The notes: generated by a model not told the origin, from the sequence alone. A DNA stretch of 64,000 nucleotides from Thermoplasmata archaeon (GCA_015063135.1 SUTA01000006.1:47529-111528); one strand, 5' to 3'. Shown: positions 47,615 through 59,607, counted from the first letter of the stretch. Numbers and translations are program-made.

Positions 47615-49698
47615 TCTACGAGGACGGGGACATACAGGCCATATGGTCCGAGATATTCTCGAAGGACGAGTACAGGGCGGAGATCGCGGGCATCGCGGAC
47701 GAGTACCCGCAGCGCAAGAGCCTGGTCGTGGACTACTCGGACATCAACGGCTACAGCGTCGAGTTCGCCATGTTCCTCGTGGACAACCCCGACAAGTGCC
47801 TGGAGATCGCCAGGAAGGCCGCCGTGTCGCTTATCCCCAGCATCAGCCGCCCCGGCGACAAGGTCAACGTGAGGATCGTCGGCCTCCCCAGGGACTCCAA
47901 GGTGGACATCAGGAACCTCAGGGCGGACCACCTGGGCAAGCTCGTCGCCGTGGAGGGCCTCGCAAGGAAGGTCACCACCGTCAAGCCCCGCATGACGTAC
48001 GCGCTCTTCAGGTGCGCCAGGTGCGGCGCGGAGCAGTGGGTGGAGCAGCCCGGCAACCTGCTCAGGGAGCCTATGATGTGCAGCAACCCCGACGGCACCT
48101 GCAACAGGCAGGCCATGCGCTTCATCATAGACGAGAAGGCGTCCTCCTACATCGACACCCAGAAAATCGAGGTCCAGGAGAGCCCCGAGGGGCTCAGGGG
48201 AGGCGCCCAGCCCGAGAGGATCACCGGCTACGTCGAGGACGACATCGCCGGGGAGATCACCGCCGGGAACAGGATCACTCTGAACGGCATCCTCAGGACC
48301 GTCGAGAAGCCCGACAGGGACAAGTCCACCATCTTCGAGACGTACCTCGACGTCATCTCCGTGGAGTTCGAGCAGCACGAGTACGACGAGATCGTCATCA
48401 CGGAGGACGACGAGAGGGAGATCCTGCTCATGTCCAGGGACCCCTACCTCTACGACAACATAGTCAAGTCGATCTCCCCGTCCCTGTACGGGATGGAGGA
48501 GGTCAAGGGCGCCATCGCCCTGCAGCTCTTCGGCGGCTGCCACAAGCAGATGGACGACGGCACCGTCATGAGGGGCGACACCCACATCCTCCTGATAGGG
48601 GACCCCGGAGTGGCGAAATCCCAGCTGCTCAGGTACATGAGCCGCCTGGCGCCCAGGGGCATATACGCATCGGGCAAATCGGCATCGGCCGCGGGCCTGA
48701 CCGCGGCGGCAGTCAGGGACGACTTCGGCGACGGCAGGTGGACCCTCGAGGCCGGGGCGCTGGTCCTGGCGGACAAGGGTCTGGCCTGCATCGATGAGCT
48801 GGACAAGATGACAGACCAGGACAGGTCCTCGCTGCACGAGGCGATGGAATCGCAGCAGATCTCCGTGGCGAAGGCCGGGATCACGGCGACCCTGCAGTGC
48901 AGGTGCTCCATGCTCGCCGCGGCCAACCCCAAGTGGGGGAGGTTCGAGGACGGGGAGACCATCGCCAACCAGATCGACCTACCGCCCGCGCTCATCTCCC
49001 GTTTCGACATGATATTCGTCATGACCGACAAGCCCGACAAGAACAGGGACACCAGGATCTCGGAGCACATCCTCAGCACCCATCAGCGCGGGCAGGCCCG
49101 CATGGTGCCCGAGGGCTCCACCGTCGAGGGCGTGGACATCACGGGGATCATCGAGCACACCAACAACATCAAGCCGGTCTACAGCGTCGACATCCTCAGG
49201 AAGTACGTGGCCTACTCCAAGCGCCTCACCCCGGTCATGACCGAGGACGCCAAGAGGATCATCGAGGACAGCTACCTCAGGATAAGGAACGCCAACAACG
49301 GCGGGGTCTCCATCACCGCCAGGCAGCTGGAGGCGTTCATACGCCTGTCCGAGGCCTCGGCCAAGATGAGGCTGAGCAACAAGGTGGAGGACGTGGACGC
49401 CAACCGCGCCGTGGACCTGGTCGAGCTGTGCATGACCAGGATCGCCGGCGACGGCTCCGGGGGCATAGACGGGGACATCCTGTTCACCGGGATCAGCACC
49501 AAGGAGCGCAACAAGATCCCGATAATCGTCGGCATCATGAGGAGGTTCGGCGAGACCGGCCTGACCCTCGAGGAGATCGTCCGCCACGCCGAGAACGAGG
49601 GGCTGGTGGAGGCCGACGTGGTCCGCACGCTGAAGACCCTGAGCGACAGCGGCGAGATAATCAAGGACAACAAGGGCCAGTACAAGTACGTGGGGTGA
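47611..49698 (+). CDS. mcm: Replicative DNA helicase MCM
   Basis: 695 aa hexameric 3'-5' helicase. N-terminal domain with a zinc ribbon (CARCG..CSNPDGTC), Walker A GDPGVAKSQ near residue 335, Walker B CIDELDKM, arginine finger SRFDM and a C-terminal winged helix. ATG overlaps the preceding TGA. Ends in TGA. I found no in-frame CGA in its 695 codons. Confidence 0.97.
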   Translation: MIYEDGDIQAIWSEIFSKDEYRAEIAGIADEYPQRKSLVVDYSDINGYSVEFAMFLVDNPDKCLEIARKAAVSLIPSISRPGDKVNVRIVGLPRDSKVDIRNLRADHLGKLVAVEGLARKVTTVKPRMTYALFRCARCGAEQWVEQPGNLLREPMMCSNPDGTCNRQAMRFIIDEKASSYIDTQKIEVQESPEGLRGGAQPERITGYVEDDIAGEITAGNRITLNGILRTVEKPDRDKSTIFETYLDVISVEFEQHEYDEIVITEDDEREILLMSRDPYLYDNIVKSISPSLYGMEEVKGAIALQLFGGCHKQMDDGTVMRGDTHILLIGDPGVAKSQLLRYMSRLAPRGIYASGKSASAAGLTAAAVRDDFGDGRWTLEAGALVLADKGLACIDELDKMTDQDRSSLHEAMESQQISVAKAGITATLQCRCSMLAAANPKWGRFEDGETIANQIDLPPALISRFDMIFVMTDKPDKNRDTRISEHILSTHQRGQARMVPEGSTVEGVDITGIIEHTNNIKPVYSVDILRKYVAYSKRLTPVMTEDAKRIIEDSYLRIRNANNGGVSITARQLEAFIRLSEASAKMRLSNKVEDVDANRAVDLVELCMTRIAGDGSGGIDGDILFTGISTKERNKIPIIVGIMRRFGETGLTLEEIVRHAENEGLVEADVVRTLKTLSDSGEIIKDNKGQYKYVG

Positions 49699-49702
49699 TG
49701 AG

Positions 49703-49993
49703 ATGTACGTCAAGATCCACAGGATGCCCAGCGATGTTATGCTGGCAGCATGCGACAAGGAGCTGCTCGGGCAGTCGTTCGCCGGGGAGGGCACCAGGAT
49801 AACCGTCGCCGAGGCGTTCTACGGCGGCGAGATAGTCGACGCGCCGACGCTGGCGGAGAGGATGAAGTCCGTATCCATCCTGAACCTGGTCGGGGAGCGC
49901 GTCATCGCGGTGGCGATCGCCGAGGGCATGGTGTCCGAGGAGAACGTCATCGTCATAGGGGGCGTCAAGCACGCCCAGGCAGTGGTCCTGTGA
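49703..49993 (+). CDS. DUF424 family protein
   Basis: 96 aa archaeal protein: MYVKIHRMPSDVMLAACDKELLG, FYGGEIVDAPTLAERM, SILNLVGERVIAVAI and the final VKHAQAVVL match DUF424, found near translation genes. The TGA overlaps the NMD3 GTG start. Confidence 0.85.
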   Translation: MYVKIHRMPSDVMLAACDKELLGQSFAGEGTRITVAEAFYGGEIVDAPTLAERMKSVSILNLVGERVIAVAIAEGMVSEENVIVIGGVKHAQAVVL

Positions 49994-51018
49994 GCTTCTG
50001 CGTCAAGTGCGGGAAGGACTGCGAGGAGTCCCTCAACGGCCTGTGCATCGACTGCTGGCTCGACGGCAGGAAGCTGACGTCCCTGCCGCACCACATAGAC
50101 GTGCGGGTGTGCACCAACTGCGGCGAGTTCGACTGCGGCGGCAGATGGGTCGCCAAGACCTGGGACCGGGCTGCCACCGACGCGGCCGTCGACGCACTCG
50201 AAGTGCTCCGCGACGCCGAGGTCGTCGACGTGGACGCCGAGTGGGAGAACCAGGACCCGTACGTGTTCGTGGTACGCGTGTTCGCCAAGTGCAGCGTCAT
50301 GGGCTACCCCGCCGAGGACGAGTCGTCCACCATCGTCAGGATCAAGAACACCGTGTGCACCAGGTGCTCCAGGCAGCTGGGCAGCTACTACGAGGCCATC
50401 CTGCAGATCAGGACCGGCACCAAGGAGCTGTCCGACGAGATGCGCGAGGAGACGCTGGCGCTTGTGGAGGGGTCCGTGGCCAGGCAGGCCGCGAACAACA
50501 GGTCGCTGTTCATCACCAAGATGGAGATCGTCAAGGGCGGAGTGGACGTGTATCTCTCCTCCATGTCCCTGGGCAAGAGCCTCGCGAGGGAGCTGTCCGA
50601 CATCTACTGCGCCGAGACCAACGAGTCCCCCAAGCTCGTGGGGCAGACGTCCGACGGCCAGGACATGTACAGGATCACCTACCTGGTCCGCCTGCCCGCG
50701 TACCATGTCGGGGATGTGGTGATCCACGACGGCAGGTACTGCAAGCTGCTGAGGGTCTCCGGGTCCGGAGGGAGGGTCCTGGACCTCATGAACTTCAGGG
50801 AGAGCGCCGTCAGGAAGGCGGACATGCCCGACCTGAAGGTGCACGAGGCGGCCGGCGAGCTCAGGGAGGCCGCGGTCATCAGCATCGGCGACGGCGAGAT
50901 ACAGGTCATGCACCCGGACAACTACTCCACGGTGGACCTCAGGGTCCCCGAGGGCTACGATGCCGGCGAGGCCGTGAAGGTCACGACGATAGACGACGTC
51001 CTGTACCTGGTGCCCTGA
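49990..51018 (+). CDS. nmd3: NMD3-family large-subunit maturation protein
   Basis: 342 aa. Cys-rich N-terminus (CVKCGKDC, CTNCGEFDCGG, CTRCSRQLG) and the DVYLSSMSLGKSLARELSDIYCAET core match archaeal NMD3, which in eukaryotes binds the 60S subunit for export. GTG 49990 overlaps the DUF424 TGA. Ends in TGA. Confidence 0.9.
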   Translation: MSFCVKCGKDCEESLNGLCIDCWLDGRKLTSLPHHIDVRVCTNCGEFDCGGRWVAKTWDRAATDAAVDALEVLRDAEVVDVDAEWENQDPYVFVVRVFAKCSVMGYPAEDESSTIVRIKNTVCTRCSRQLGSYYEAILQIRTGTKELSDEMREETLALVEGSVARQAANNRSLFITKMEIVKGGVDVYLSSMSLGKSLARELSDIYCAETNESPKLVGQTSDGQDMYRITYLVRLPAYHVGDVVIHDGRYCKLLRVSGSGGRVLDLMNFRESAVRKADMPDLKVHEAAGELREAAVISIGDGEIQVMHPDNYSTVDLRVPEGYDAGEAVKVTTIDDVLYLVP

Positions 51019-51043
51019 AACCGACCGTAGGGGAGAATGCGAG

Positions 51044-51730
51044 ATGGCTGACGAGTGCCTGATTTGCGGTGCGCCGCTGGAATACCTCGGCGAGGACATC
51101 CTGATGGAATGCGCCATATGCCGCAGGACGGCGCCGAGCAAGACCAGGTGCACGAAGGGGCATCACGTCTGCGACGGCTGCCACATGAAGGGATTGGACA
51201 CCATCCTGGAGATCTGCTTGAAGGAGGAGGGCACGGGCCCGGTGGCCATCGCCGACAGGATCATGGCATCGCCCTTCTGCCACATGCACGGCCCGGAGCA
51301 CCATGCGATCGTGGGCTCCGCCCTCCTCACCGCCTACAGGAACGCGGGCGGCGACGTGGACCTGTCCGAGGCCCTGCCCGAGATGCTTAGGAGGGGCATG
51401 GCCGTCCCCGGAGGGGCATGCGGGTTCTGGGGCGCCTGCGGGGCCGGGATAAGCGCCGGCATGTTCGTCTCTATAGCGACAGGCGCCACGCCGCTGTCGG
51501 ATTCCTCCTGGGGGCTCTCCAACAGGATGACGTCCAGGGCGCTGAGCTCCATAGGGGACGTAGGCGGCCCGAGATGCTGCAAGAGGGATTCGTACCTGGC
51601 CATCCTGTCGGCGATCGACTTCGCCCGGGAGGAGCTCGGCGTGGAGATGGCCAGACCGGAGGTGGCCTGCGCGTACTCGAGTCGCAACAGCCAGTGCATC
51701 CGCGGCAGATGCCCCTTCTGGAGGCCGCGA
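51044..51730 (+). CDS. DUF5714 metal-binding protein
   Basis: 228 aa with many Cys and His: CLICGAPL, CAICRR, CTKGHHVCDGCH, PFCHMHGPEHH, GACGFWGACGAGIS and PRCCKRDSY. The pattern matches DUF5714, sometimes fused to methyltransferases in methanogens; role unknown. Ends at CGA 51728-51730 after CPFWRP; the next bases hold the TATA box for fumarase. Confidence 0.8.
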
Positions 51731-51738
51731 GCCCGTCC

Positions 51739-51751
51739 TATTTTATATCGG
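51739..51751 (+). promoter_or_regulatory. TATA box of the fumarase operon
   Basis: CTATTTTATATCG centred near 51745 lies 27 nt before ATG 51772, predicting a leaderless mRNA. It sits within the frame that would be translated if CGA 51728 were sense. Confidence 0.6.
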
Positions 51752-51771
51752 ACGAGGGCCATCACCCGCCC

Positions 51772-52647
51772 ATGAGCACGATCAAGCTCCCCGAGACTGT
51801 CGACCAGGTGGTCGTCAACCTCCTGCGCCTCGCCAACACCAAGCTCCCCATGGACATCGGATGGGCCCTCGAGGCCGCCGCGGGATGGGAGACCGGCGAG
51901 ATCGCCAGCACGCAGCTCGGGGCAATCATGGAGAACGTCAAGAAGGCCGAGCACCTCGGGTTCCCGATGTGCCAAGATACCGGCATCCCCGTGTTCTACG
52001 TCAGGGGAAGGTTCGACTCCTCCATAGGGAAGCAGATCGCGGAGGGCGTCAGGAGGGCCACGGAGGAGATACCCCTCAGGCCCAACACCGTCGACCCAAT
52101 CACCAGGGAGAACCAGGGCACCAACCTCGGGCCCGGCATGCCCATAGTGCACTACATGCCAACCGACGACCCGTTCACCGAGATCACCGTCCTCCCCAAG
52201 GGCGCGGGCTCCGAGAACATGACCAGGCTGGCCATGCTCAACCCCGCGGACGGCATCGAGGGCGTCAAGAGGTTCGTCATCGACTCCGTCCTCAACGCCG
52301 GCGGCAGGCCCTGCCCGCCGTCCATCGTCGGGGTCGGCATCGGGGGAACGTCAGACGTGTGCGCCGCCATGGCCAAGGAGGCCCTCCTCGTCCCGATCGA
52401 CGAGGAGAACCCCGACAAGGCGCTCGCCTCCCTGGAGGAGGAGCTGTTCATGAAGCTCAACGAGTCCGGCCTCGGCCCCATGGGCCTGGGCGGGCAGACC
52501 ACCGTCCTCGGCGTGAGGATCAAGAAGGCCTGCTGCCACACGGCGAGCCTGCCCGTGTGCGTCAACATAGGCTGCTGGGCCACCCGCAGGGCGTCCGCCA
52601 GGATCTCCGAGGACGGCGTCAAGTACTCCCAGGGGGTGAGGTTCTGA
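51772..52647 (+). CDS. fumA: Fumarate hydratase class I, alpha subunit
   Basis: 291 aa Fe-S subunit; with the beta subunit it interconverts fumarate and malate. PMCQDTGIPVFYV, NQGTNLGPGMPIVHY and KKACCHTASLPVCVNIGCWA hold the cluster cysteines. Ends in TGA, overlapped by the beta CTG as CTGA. Works with malic enzyme in C4 metabolism. Confidence 0.93.
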   Translation: MSTIKLPETVDQVVVNLLRLANTKLPMDIGWALEAAAGWETGEIASTQLGAIMENVKKAEHLGFPMCQDTGIPVFYVRGRFDSSIGKQIAEGVRRATEEIPLRPNTVDPITRENQGTNLGPGMPIVHYMPTDDPFTEITVLPKGAGSENMTRLAMLNPADGIEGVKRFVIDSVLNAGGRPCPPSIVGVGIGGTSDVCAAMAKEALLVPIDEENPDKALASLEEELFMKLNESGLGPMGLGGQTTVLGVRIKKACCHTASLPVCVNIGCWATRRASARISEDGVKYSQGVRF

Positions 52648-53204
52648 GGAACCTCGAGACGCCTCTGTCCGAGGAGACCGTCAGGTCCCTCAGGCTCGGC
52701 GAGACCGTGTACCTCTACGGGCCCGTCATCACCGGCAGGGACGAGATGCACATCCGCGCCCTGGAGCTCGCCCACGAGGGCAAGGACGTGCCCGGGGAGA
52801 TCAGGGGGTCCGCGATCTTCCACTGCGGCCCCATCATGAGGAAGACTGAGAACGGCTGGTCCGTGGTCGCCGCCGGCCCCACCACATCGGCGCGCATGAA
52901 CAAGCTCGAGGCCGAGTTCATCGAGAGGTTCGGCATCAGGGCCGTCATCGGCAAGGGCGGCATGTCGCCCGAGGTCGCAGAGGCCATGAAGGAGAACGGA
53001 TGCGTCTACCTCGCCGCCACCGGCGGCGCCGCCATCTCCCTGGCCGAGGGCCTCGCGAGGTGCACCGGCGTGGAATGGGAGGACCTCGGCATGGCGGAGG
53101 CCATGTGGAAATTCCAGACGCAGCGCTTCGGCCCGCTCATAGTCGCGATCGACACCGAGGGCAACAGCCTCTACGATAAGGTCAACGAGAGCCTCAAGAG
53201 GCGA
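52644..53204 (+). CDS. fumB: Fumarate hydratase class I, beta subunit, apparent CTG start
   Basis: 186 aa. LRNLETPLSEETVRSL aligns with the usual start of the beta subunit; CTG 52644 overlaps the alpha TGA and no ATG, GTG or TTG is close. GPVITGRDEMH, HCGPIMRK and TTSARMNKLE are family markers. The end CGA 53202-53204 (SLKR) is one base from the mirrored end of the next gene; read-through adds 16 residues. Confidence 0.92.
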
Positions 53205-53205
53205 A

Positions 53206-54081
53206 TCGCCTGCGGTACTCGTCATCCTCGTCCTGCTGGTCGAGGTCGTTGACTATCTTCAGGATGGACTTGCCCCTCCTGTTGCGGGATATGGCCACGG
53301 CGACGATGATCAGGACCACCAGGGCCAGGAAGACCCCTATCACCTCGAGGGTATGGGGAACGTCCATGCCGAAGAACAGGGTGTGGTCCTTCTCCTTCAG
53401 GACGACGGAGATCATGGGATCGGAGGTCGACACCTCCATCTTCTCGGAGTTCTGGAAGCCCTTGCAGGAGACCTCCATCTCGTATGTTCCGTGATAGGCC
53501 TGGATGTCGAAGTAGCCCCCGTCGCCCGCGGTCGTGGAGAACACCTGGCCGTCGGACGACGTGATCCTCACCTTCGCGCCCGACAGGCCCTTCTCCGACT
53601 CGCTCATCACATACCCGAAGATGTGGCCCTCGGTGAGGCCCATCCCTATGAAGGACCCTCCGTCGATGTCGCTGGTGAGGCGGTACTTGCCGTCCTCGTC
53701 GGGGATTATCCAGGAGTAGTCGAACCCGAACAGGTCGCTCTGGACCTTGGTGAAGACCGTCTCCGGCCATGTGCGGACAGTGTAGCCCTCCTTGGTGAAG
53801 GTCATCCCGTACGTCCCCTCGCCCGGCTGGTATGTGAGAACGAACCTGCCGGCGGCCCCATCGCCGGTCTCGGACATCGCGACGACGTTCCCGCGGGCGT
53901 CCACGATGCAGACCACGACGCCGTCCAGAGGGACGTTGCCCGTCTCGTTGGAGACGTCCGCGACGTACCCGTAAAGCGTCACGCTCTCCTCCACCGGCTC
54001 GTCGGCATCCGCCGCCTGGGAGACGGCTACGACGGCCAGCAAGGCCAGGAGCACTGCTGCGAGCGCAACGCGGCTGAACAT
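53206..54081 (-). CDS. Surface protein with carboxypeptidase-regulatory-like domains
   Basis: 291 aa. Signal peptide at residues 2-28 (VALAAVLLALLAVVAVSQA), two beta-sandwich repeats (TLYGYVADVSNETGNVPLDG, GHIFGYVMSESEKGLSGAKV) like CnaB/CarboxypepD_reg, and a C-terminal membrane helix with a basic stop. Probably a cell-envelope protein. ATG 54081. The end is CGA (53206-53208) after DDEYRR; TGA follows four codons later. Confidence 0.8.
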
Positions 54082-54209
54082 GCTCGCGAATCGGGTTGTC
54101 CATAGAAATATGTTATCGATTCCGAAGGGTGGGAGCAGGCATCCAACGTACATGCCCGACAACAAACGTTAAATCGGTTGTTCCCTTAGAAACCGCGACT
54201 GTGGTCCGG

Positions 54210-57200
54210 ATGATAGAGAAAGTGGATAGAAGATACTCCAAAGACGAGGTCATGGGGATGATGGAGCCGCTCATCTCCACTTGGTTCAACGAACGTTTCG
54301 ACGACCTCACCATCCCGCAGTCCATGGCCATCCCCGTCATCCACCAGAGGCGCAACGTCCTCGTATCGTCCCCCACCGGGTCGGGGAAGACCCTGACCGC
54401 CTTCACCAGCATCATCAACGAGCTCAGCAGGTACGCCCGCGAGGGCACCCTCGAGGAGAGGGTCTACTGCATCTACGTCTCGCCGCTGAAGGCCCTCGCC
54501 AACGACGTGAACCGCAACCTCAACGAGCCCCTCGCGCAGATGAGGGAGGTCGCCGCCGAGCGCGGCATGGCCATCCCCGACATCAGGGTGGCCGTGAGGT
54601 CCGGGGACACGCCCCAGGGCGAGAGGCAGAAGATGGTCCGCCATCCGCCCCACATCCTGATCACCACCCCGGAGAGCCTCGCGCTCGTCCTGGCCGCGCC
54701 GAAGTTCAAGGACGCGTTCAAGAAGGTCGAGTGGGTCATCCTGGACGAGATCCACGACATATGCGATTCCAAGAGGGGGGCGTTCCTGTCCCTCACCCTG
54801 GAGAGGCTGAGGAACCACTGCGACACCGACTTCTGCAGGATCGGCCTCTCCGCCACCCTCGCGCCCATAGAGGCCATAGCAGGGTACCTCGTCGGATGCG
54901 ACGAGCAGGGCGCCCCGAGGGATGTTGCGCTCATAGAGTCCGGCTCCAAGAAGCAGCTGGACCTGAAGGTCATCTGCCCCACCGACGACATGACGGCGCT
55001 GTCCTCGGACATCGTGAACTCCATGATGTACGACACCCTAAAGGAGCTCATCGACCAGCACGAGACCACGCTGGTCTTCACCAACACCCGCTCCGGCGCC
55101 GAGAGCGTGGTGTACAAGCTGAAGGAGAGGGGCCTCGAGAACATAGAGGTGCACCACAGCTCCCTCGGCAAGGAGATAAGGCTCGACGTCGAGGAGAGGC
55201 TGAAGCACGGCGAGATCAAGTGCGTGGTGTCCTCCACATCGCTGGAGCTCGGTATCGACATCGGGTCCGTGGACCTGGTCTGCCAGATAGGCTCCCCCAA
55301 GAGCGTCGCCAAGGGGCTCCAGAGGATAGGGAGGAGCGGCCACAGCTTCGGCAAGGTCGCCAAGGGCAGGCTGCTCGTGTTCGACCCCGACGACCTGGTG
55401 GAGTGCGCCGTCATGTGCAGGGCCGCCCACCGCGGCGACATCGACCGCGTCGGCATCCCCGAGAACTGCCTCGACGTTCTGTCGCAGACCATAGTCGGGA
55501 TGAGCCTCGACGCCAGGTGGGACGCGGACGACGCGTACAGATTGGTGAGGGGCTCGTACTGCTACAGGGACCTACCACGGAAGTCCTTCGACGACGTCCT
55601 GAAGTACCTCGGGTCCAAGGACGGGTTCGAGGGCGTGTACTCCAAGATATGGTACGACGAGGAGGAGGGGCAGTTCGGCAAGAAGAAGGGCTCCCGCATG
55701 ATCTACTTCATGAACCTCGGGACGATCCCCGAGGAGGCCAACTACAGGGTCGTCACCGGCCACGGCACGGTCGCGGGGGAGCTCTCCGAGAAGTTCGTGG
55801 AGAGACTCTCGCCCAGGGACGTCTTCGTCCTCGGCGGGAGGTCGTTCGAGTTCGTCAGGTCCAAGGGCATGACGGCCTACGTCAAGGAGGCCAACGGCAG
55901 GAAGCCCACCGTGCCGTCCTGGGCCGGGGAGATGCTCCCCAGGTCCTTCGACCTGTCCATGGACATCGCCGTCTTCAGAAGGGAGATGGAGGACCGCATC
56001 AAGCTCGACGACGCGACCGCCATCGACGGCATATCCGCGGAGTTCGACGTGGACAAGGGATCCGCCCGCAGCATACTCTCGTACTTCAGGGAGCAGGAGG
56101 CAGTAGCCGGGTTCATCCCGGACGACAGGCGCCTGGCGGTGGAGGAGTACGTGGACCCCTCCGGAAACCAGAAGCTGGTCTTCCACTTCCCGTTCGGCCG
56201 CAGGGTCAACGACGCCCTGTCCCGCGCCTACGCGTACAGGCTAACCGGCATGACCGGCTCCAACGTCTCCGTCACGATATCCGACGACAGCTTCATGCTG
56301 GGGTGCCCCAGGACCGTGGACCCCGCGATAATACCGGGGCTCATCAAGGCGGACGAGCTGGACGCCGTCCTCAGGAAGTCGCTCAAGGACTCGGAGATCT
56401 TCAAGCTCAGGTTCAGGCACACCGCCGCCCGCAGCTTCATGATCCTCAGGAACTACATGGGCAGGCCCATCTCGGTCAACAGGCAGCAGGTCAGGTCCTC
56501 CTACCTGCTGGAGACCCTCGGGAACATGGACGGGGTCCCCGTCATCGAGGAGACCTACAGGGAGGTCCTCGAGGACGACATGGACATCAAGAACGCCAAG
56601 CTCGTCCTCGACAGCATCGGCTCCGGGGAGATGAAGGTGGACGTCATCCGCTTCAGCGGCACGCCGTCCCCGTTCGCCCACTCCGCGATCCTCTCCGGCT
56701 TCTCGGACATAGTCCTCATGGAGGACAGGTCCGCACTGCTGAGGGAGCTGCACAGGAAGGTCCTGTACAGGGCGCTCGGGGACTCCGTGAAGGAGTTCGA
56801 GTTCACCGAGGACGCGGTCGTCCCGTACTACGCCCAGAAGCCCCCCAGGGTCATGTCCAAGGAGGACATCCCGAAGCTCCTGGCCGTCACAGGCCCGCTG
56901 CAAGCGTTCAGGGAGCGCGGGAGGCACATCTACACATACACCGACTTCGACAGGAAGACCGTGGACGGATGGCTCAGGGAGCTGATCCGCGACGGCACGC
57001 TGTCCACCGTCTTCATGGACGACCCCTACGTCGTCGAGACGTCCGAGGTCCCGTACTACAAGGCCGCCACCAGGAAGGAGAGGGAGCTCACCGACGTGGA
57101 CTCCGCGGTGCTCGAGAGGACGGGCGACGGCGCCACCCTCGCGGAGATCGCCGCCGACCTGGAGGTGAGCGAGGACATGGCGTTCAGGTCCCTCAGGAAG

Positions 57201-59573
57201 CTGGAGTCCATGTACCTCGTAACGCGCGTGGACGTCAGCGGCAACGGCAAGTGGACCTTCGCCCGCGTCGACATACCTGACGAGGACCGCAACGCGTCCG
57301 TCGACCGCATAGTCCTGAGGTACCTCGAGTGCTTCGCCCCGGCCACCGTGCAGGAGGTCGCGTTCGCACTGTCCCTGACCGAGGAATCCGCCAGGGCCTC
57401 GCTCGAATCCCTGACCGAGGCCGACGAGGTCTCCAAGGGGAGGTTCCTGGTCTCGGAGAGCGACCAGTACATGCTCAAGCTGGACCACATGCGCCTGAGG
57501 GCGGGAAGGGACGACGTGTACGACTACGGCACCGTCGAGAGGTACAGGCTCTCCAAGGGCGAGAGCTTCCCCGGGATCAGGGAGTTCTTCGAGTTCTACG
57601 GTTCCGCCGGATCGGAGCTCGACGTCTACCAGAGGGTGGAGGGCTTCGACCTCGACGAATGGTACTCCATGAGGGAGTCCGGGGAGCTGATGCTCGGGAG
57701 GTTCGTCAGGGGGAGGGTCAGGTACGTCCTCAGGGAGGAGGGCGACCGCTACGCCGCGCTCAGGAGGGACGAGACACAGCCGGGCGACGACGAGATACTG
57801 AACATGATAGACGGCATGGGCAAGGCCACCATGAGGCAGCTGCTGGCCGAGACGGGATGGGAGAAGGAGAGGCTCAAGGAGGCCATCATGCGCCTTGACC
57901 GCTCCCTCAAGGTCGTCCGCACATTCGAGGACCGCGAGGACTGGGGGACGGAGAACATCTACACCGTCTACAGCCCGGACGAGCCCGTCGGCGACCCGCG
58001 CGAGGAGCTGGTGGAGCGCGCGATACGCGCCTACGGCCCCATACCCGCGGCCGCCCTGAGGTTCATGGTCGACATCCCCCTCGAGGAGATCGAATCCATC
58101 GCCGAGAAGGCCGGCGCCGTGGAGATCATGGTCGGCGACGGGCACGCCAGGATGCTCGTCATGAAGGACGAGCTGCAGGCCCTCTCCGAGCCCCGCGAGG
58201 AGCAGCTGCCCGTGAGGCTGCTGTCCCTCTTCGACCCGGACCTGGGATCCAAGTGGGCCGAGATCGCAGCACGCTACGGCGACAAGTGGATCTACCCGCT
58301 GGTCCGCGGGAGCGACGTGATCGGCGCCATGGAGATCTGGGAGATGTCCGGGTGCATCGAGGTCAGGTCGATGGACCTGGACAGCCCGTCGCTGCTCCCC
58401 GAAGCGCTGGCCGCGCTCGACAAGTTCATGGGCTTCTTCAGGGCGAAGGGCACGGACATCTGCAGGATCAGGGAGGTCCTGGGGACGGACGCCGCGGAGC
58501 TGGAGGCCGATGCCGTCGGCACCCTGGAATCCAACGGTTACTGCATGGTCAACGGGTTCTACGCCAAGGGCGATTTCGTCCCGTGGACCATGAGCGAGGC
58601 GGAGGCCATATCCTACCTGTTCCGCAAACAGCGCGTGGGCAAGAGGGAGAAGTACGAGACCGCCACGGAGGCGATCTCCAAGAGGGGCTACATCCGCGGC
58701 GACCAGGAGCTCATGACCCGCGTGGCCGAGAAGACCTCCATGAAGAAGCAGATGGAGAAGGGCCGCACTGTGAAGATGATGCTGTGCCCCGCCTTCCAGG
58801 GCTACACCGACATGGACCGCGCCAAGCTGTTCAGGGCGGAGAGGGGCTTCGTCCCCGAGGGGGACCAGCTGACCATCGCCAAGCTCATCCGCGATAGGGA
58901 GCCCGTGTCCAAGAAGGACATCGTGGCCAACTCCCCGCTCAGCCTGGAGCTCACCACGGAGATCCTGTCCGAGATGTCCAGGAACGCCTACCTGTACCAG
59001 GACACCGACTCCATGTACTGCACCGTCCCGGAGCCCAGGATTTCCCAGCACGAGGCGATGCTGGAGGTCATGCGCATGCACTTCCGCGACTTCGGCATGT
59101 TCTCCGCCGAGGGGATATCCCACTTCGTCAACTCCAGGATGTCCGGCGTCCGCAGGTGCCTCAGGGAGCTGGAGGCCGAGGGGTTCGTGAAGAAGGGCTA
59201 CTTCGTCAAGGACGACCCCACCCTCAGATGGATGCTGGCCGAGGACGTCGGCAGGCCGCCTTCGAGGTTCCTGGGGTCCTTCATCCTGAACACCCAGGAC
59301 AACCTCCACCTGTACCTGAGGGACATGATCAAGAGGGAGACGGGCGGCACGAAGTCGGTGATCTTCAACGGCACCAGGATAATCGGCTCGTTCAAGGGCA
59401 AGATCTGCTCATCGGGCGTCAAGGTGGAGGAGTTCGAGGGCGACGACAGCGCCCTGCGCATCATGAGGGAGGCGGCCCAGTCCGTCGGCATGAGGCTGGA
59501 CAGCGCCCGCCAGCGCGAGGACGACGACTGGGATGTGTCCGAATTCTACACCAGGACCAACCCCGGCGCACGA
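54210..59573 (+). CDS. lhr: Very long Lhr-type superfamily 2 helicase
   Basis: 1787 aa, about twice Lhr-core. Motifs in the first 450 residues: SSPTGSGKTLTAF (I), YVSPLKALAND (Ia), TPESLA (Ib), DEIHDI (II), GLSATL (III), LVFTNTRSG (IV), STSLELGIDIG (V), QRIGRSGH (VI). Then come the Lhr winged-helix and beta domains, and a long C-terminal part of repeated winged-helix-like units. ATG 54210 (MIEKVDRR). Ends at CGA 59571-59573 after TNPGA; the next gene's TATA follows at once. I found no other in-frame CGA in 1787 codons. Probably acts in DNA repair. Confidence 0.92.
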
Positions 59574-59607
59574 TGGGATTTAATAAGCGTTAAGGGATGC
59601 ATCAAGC

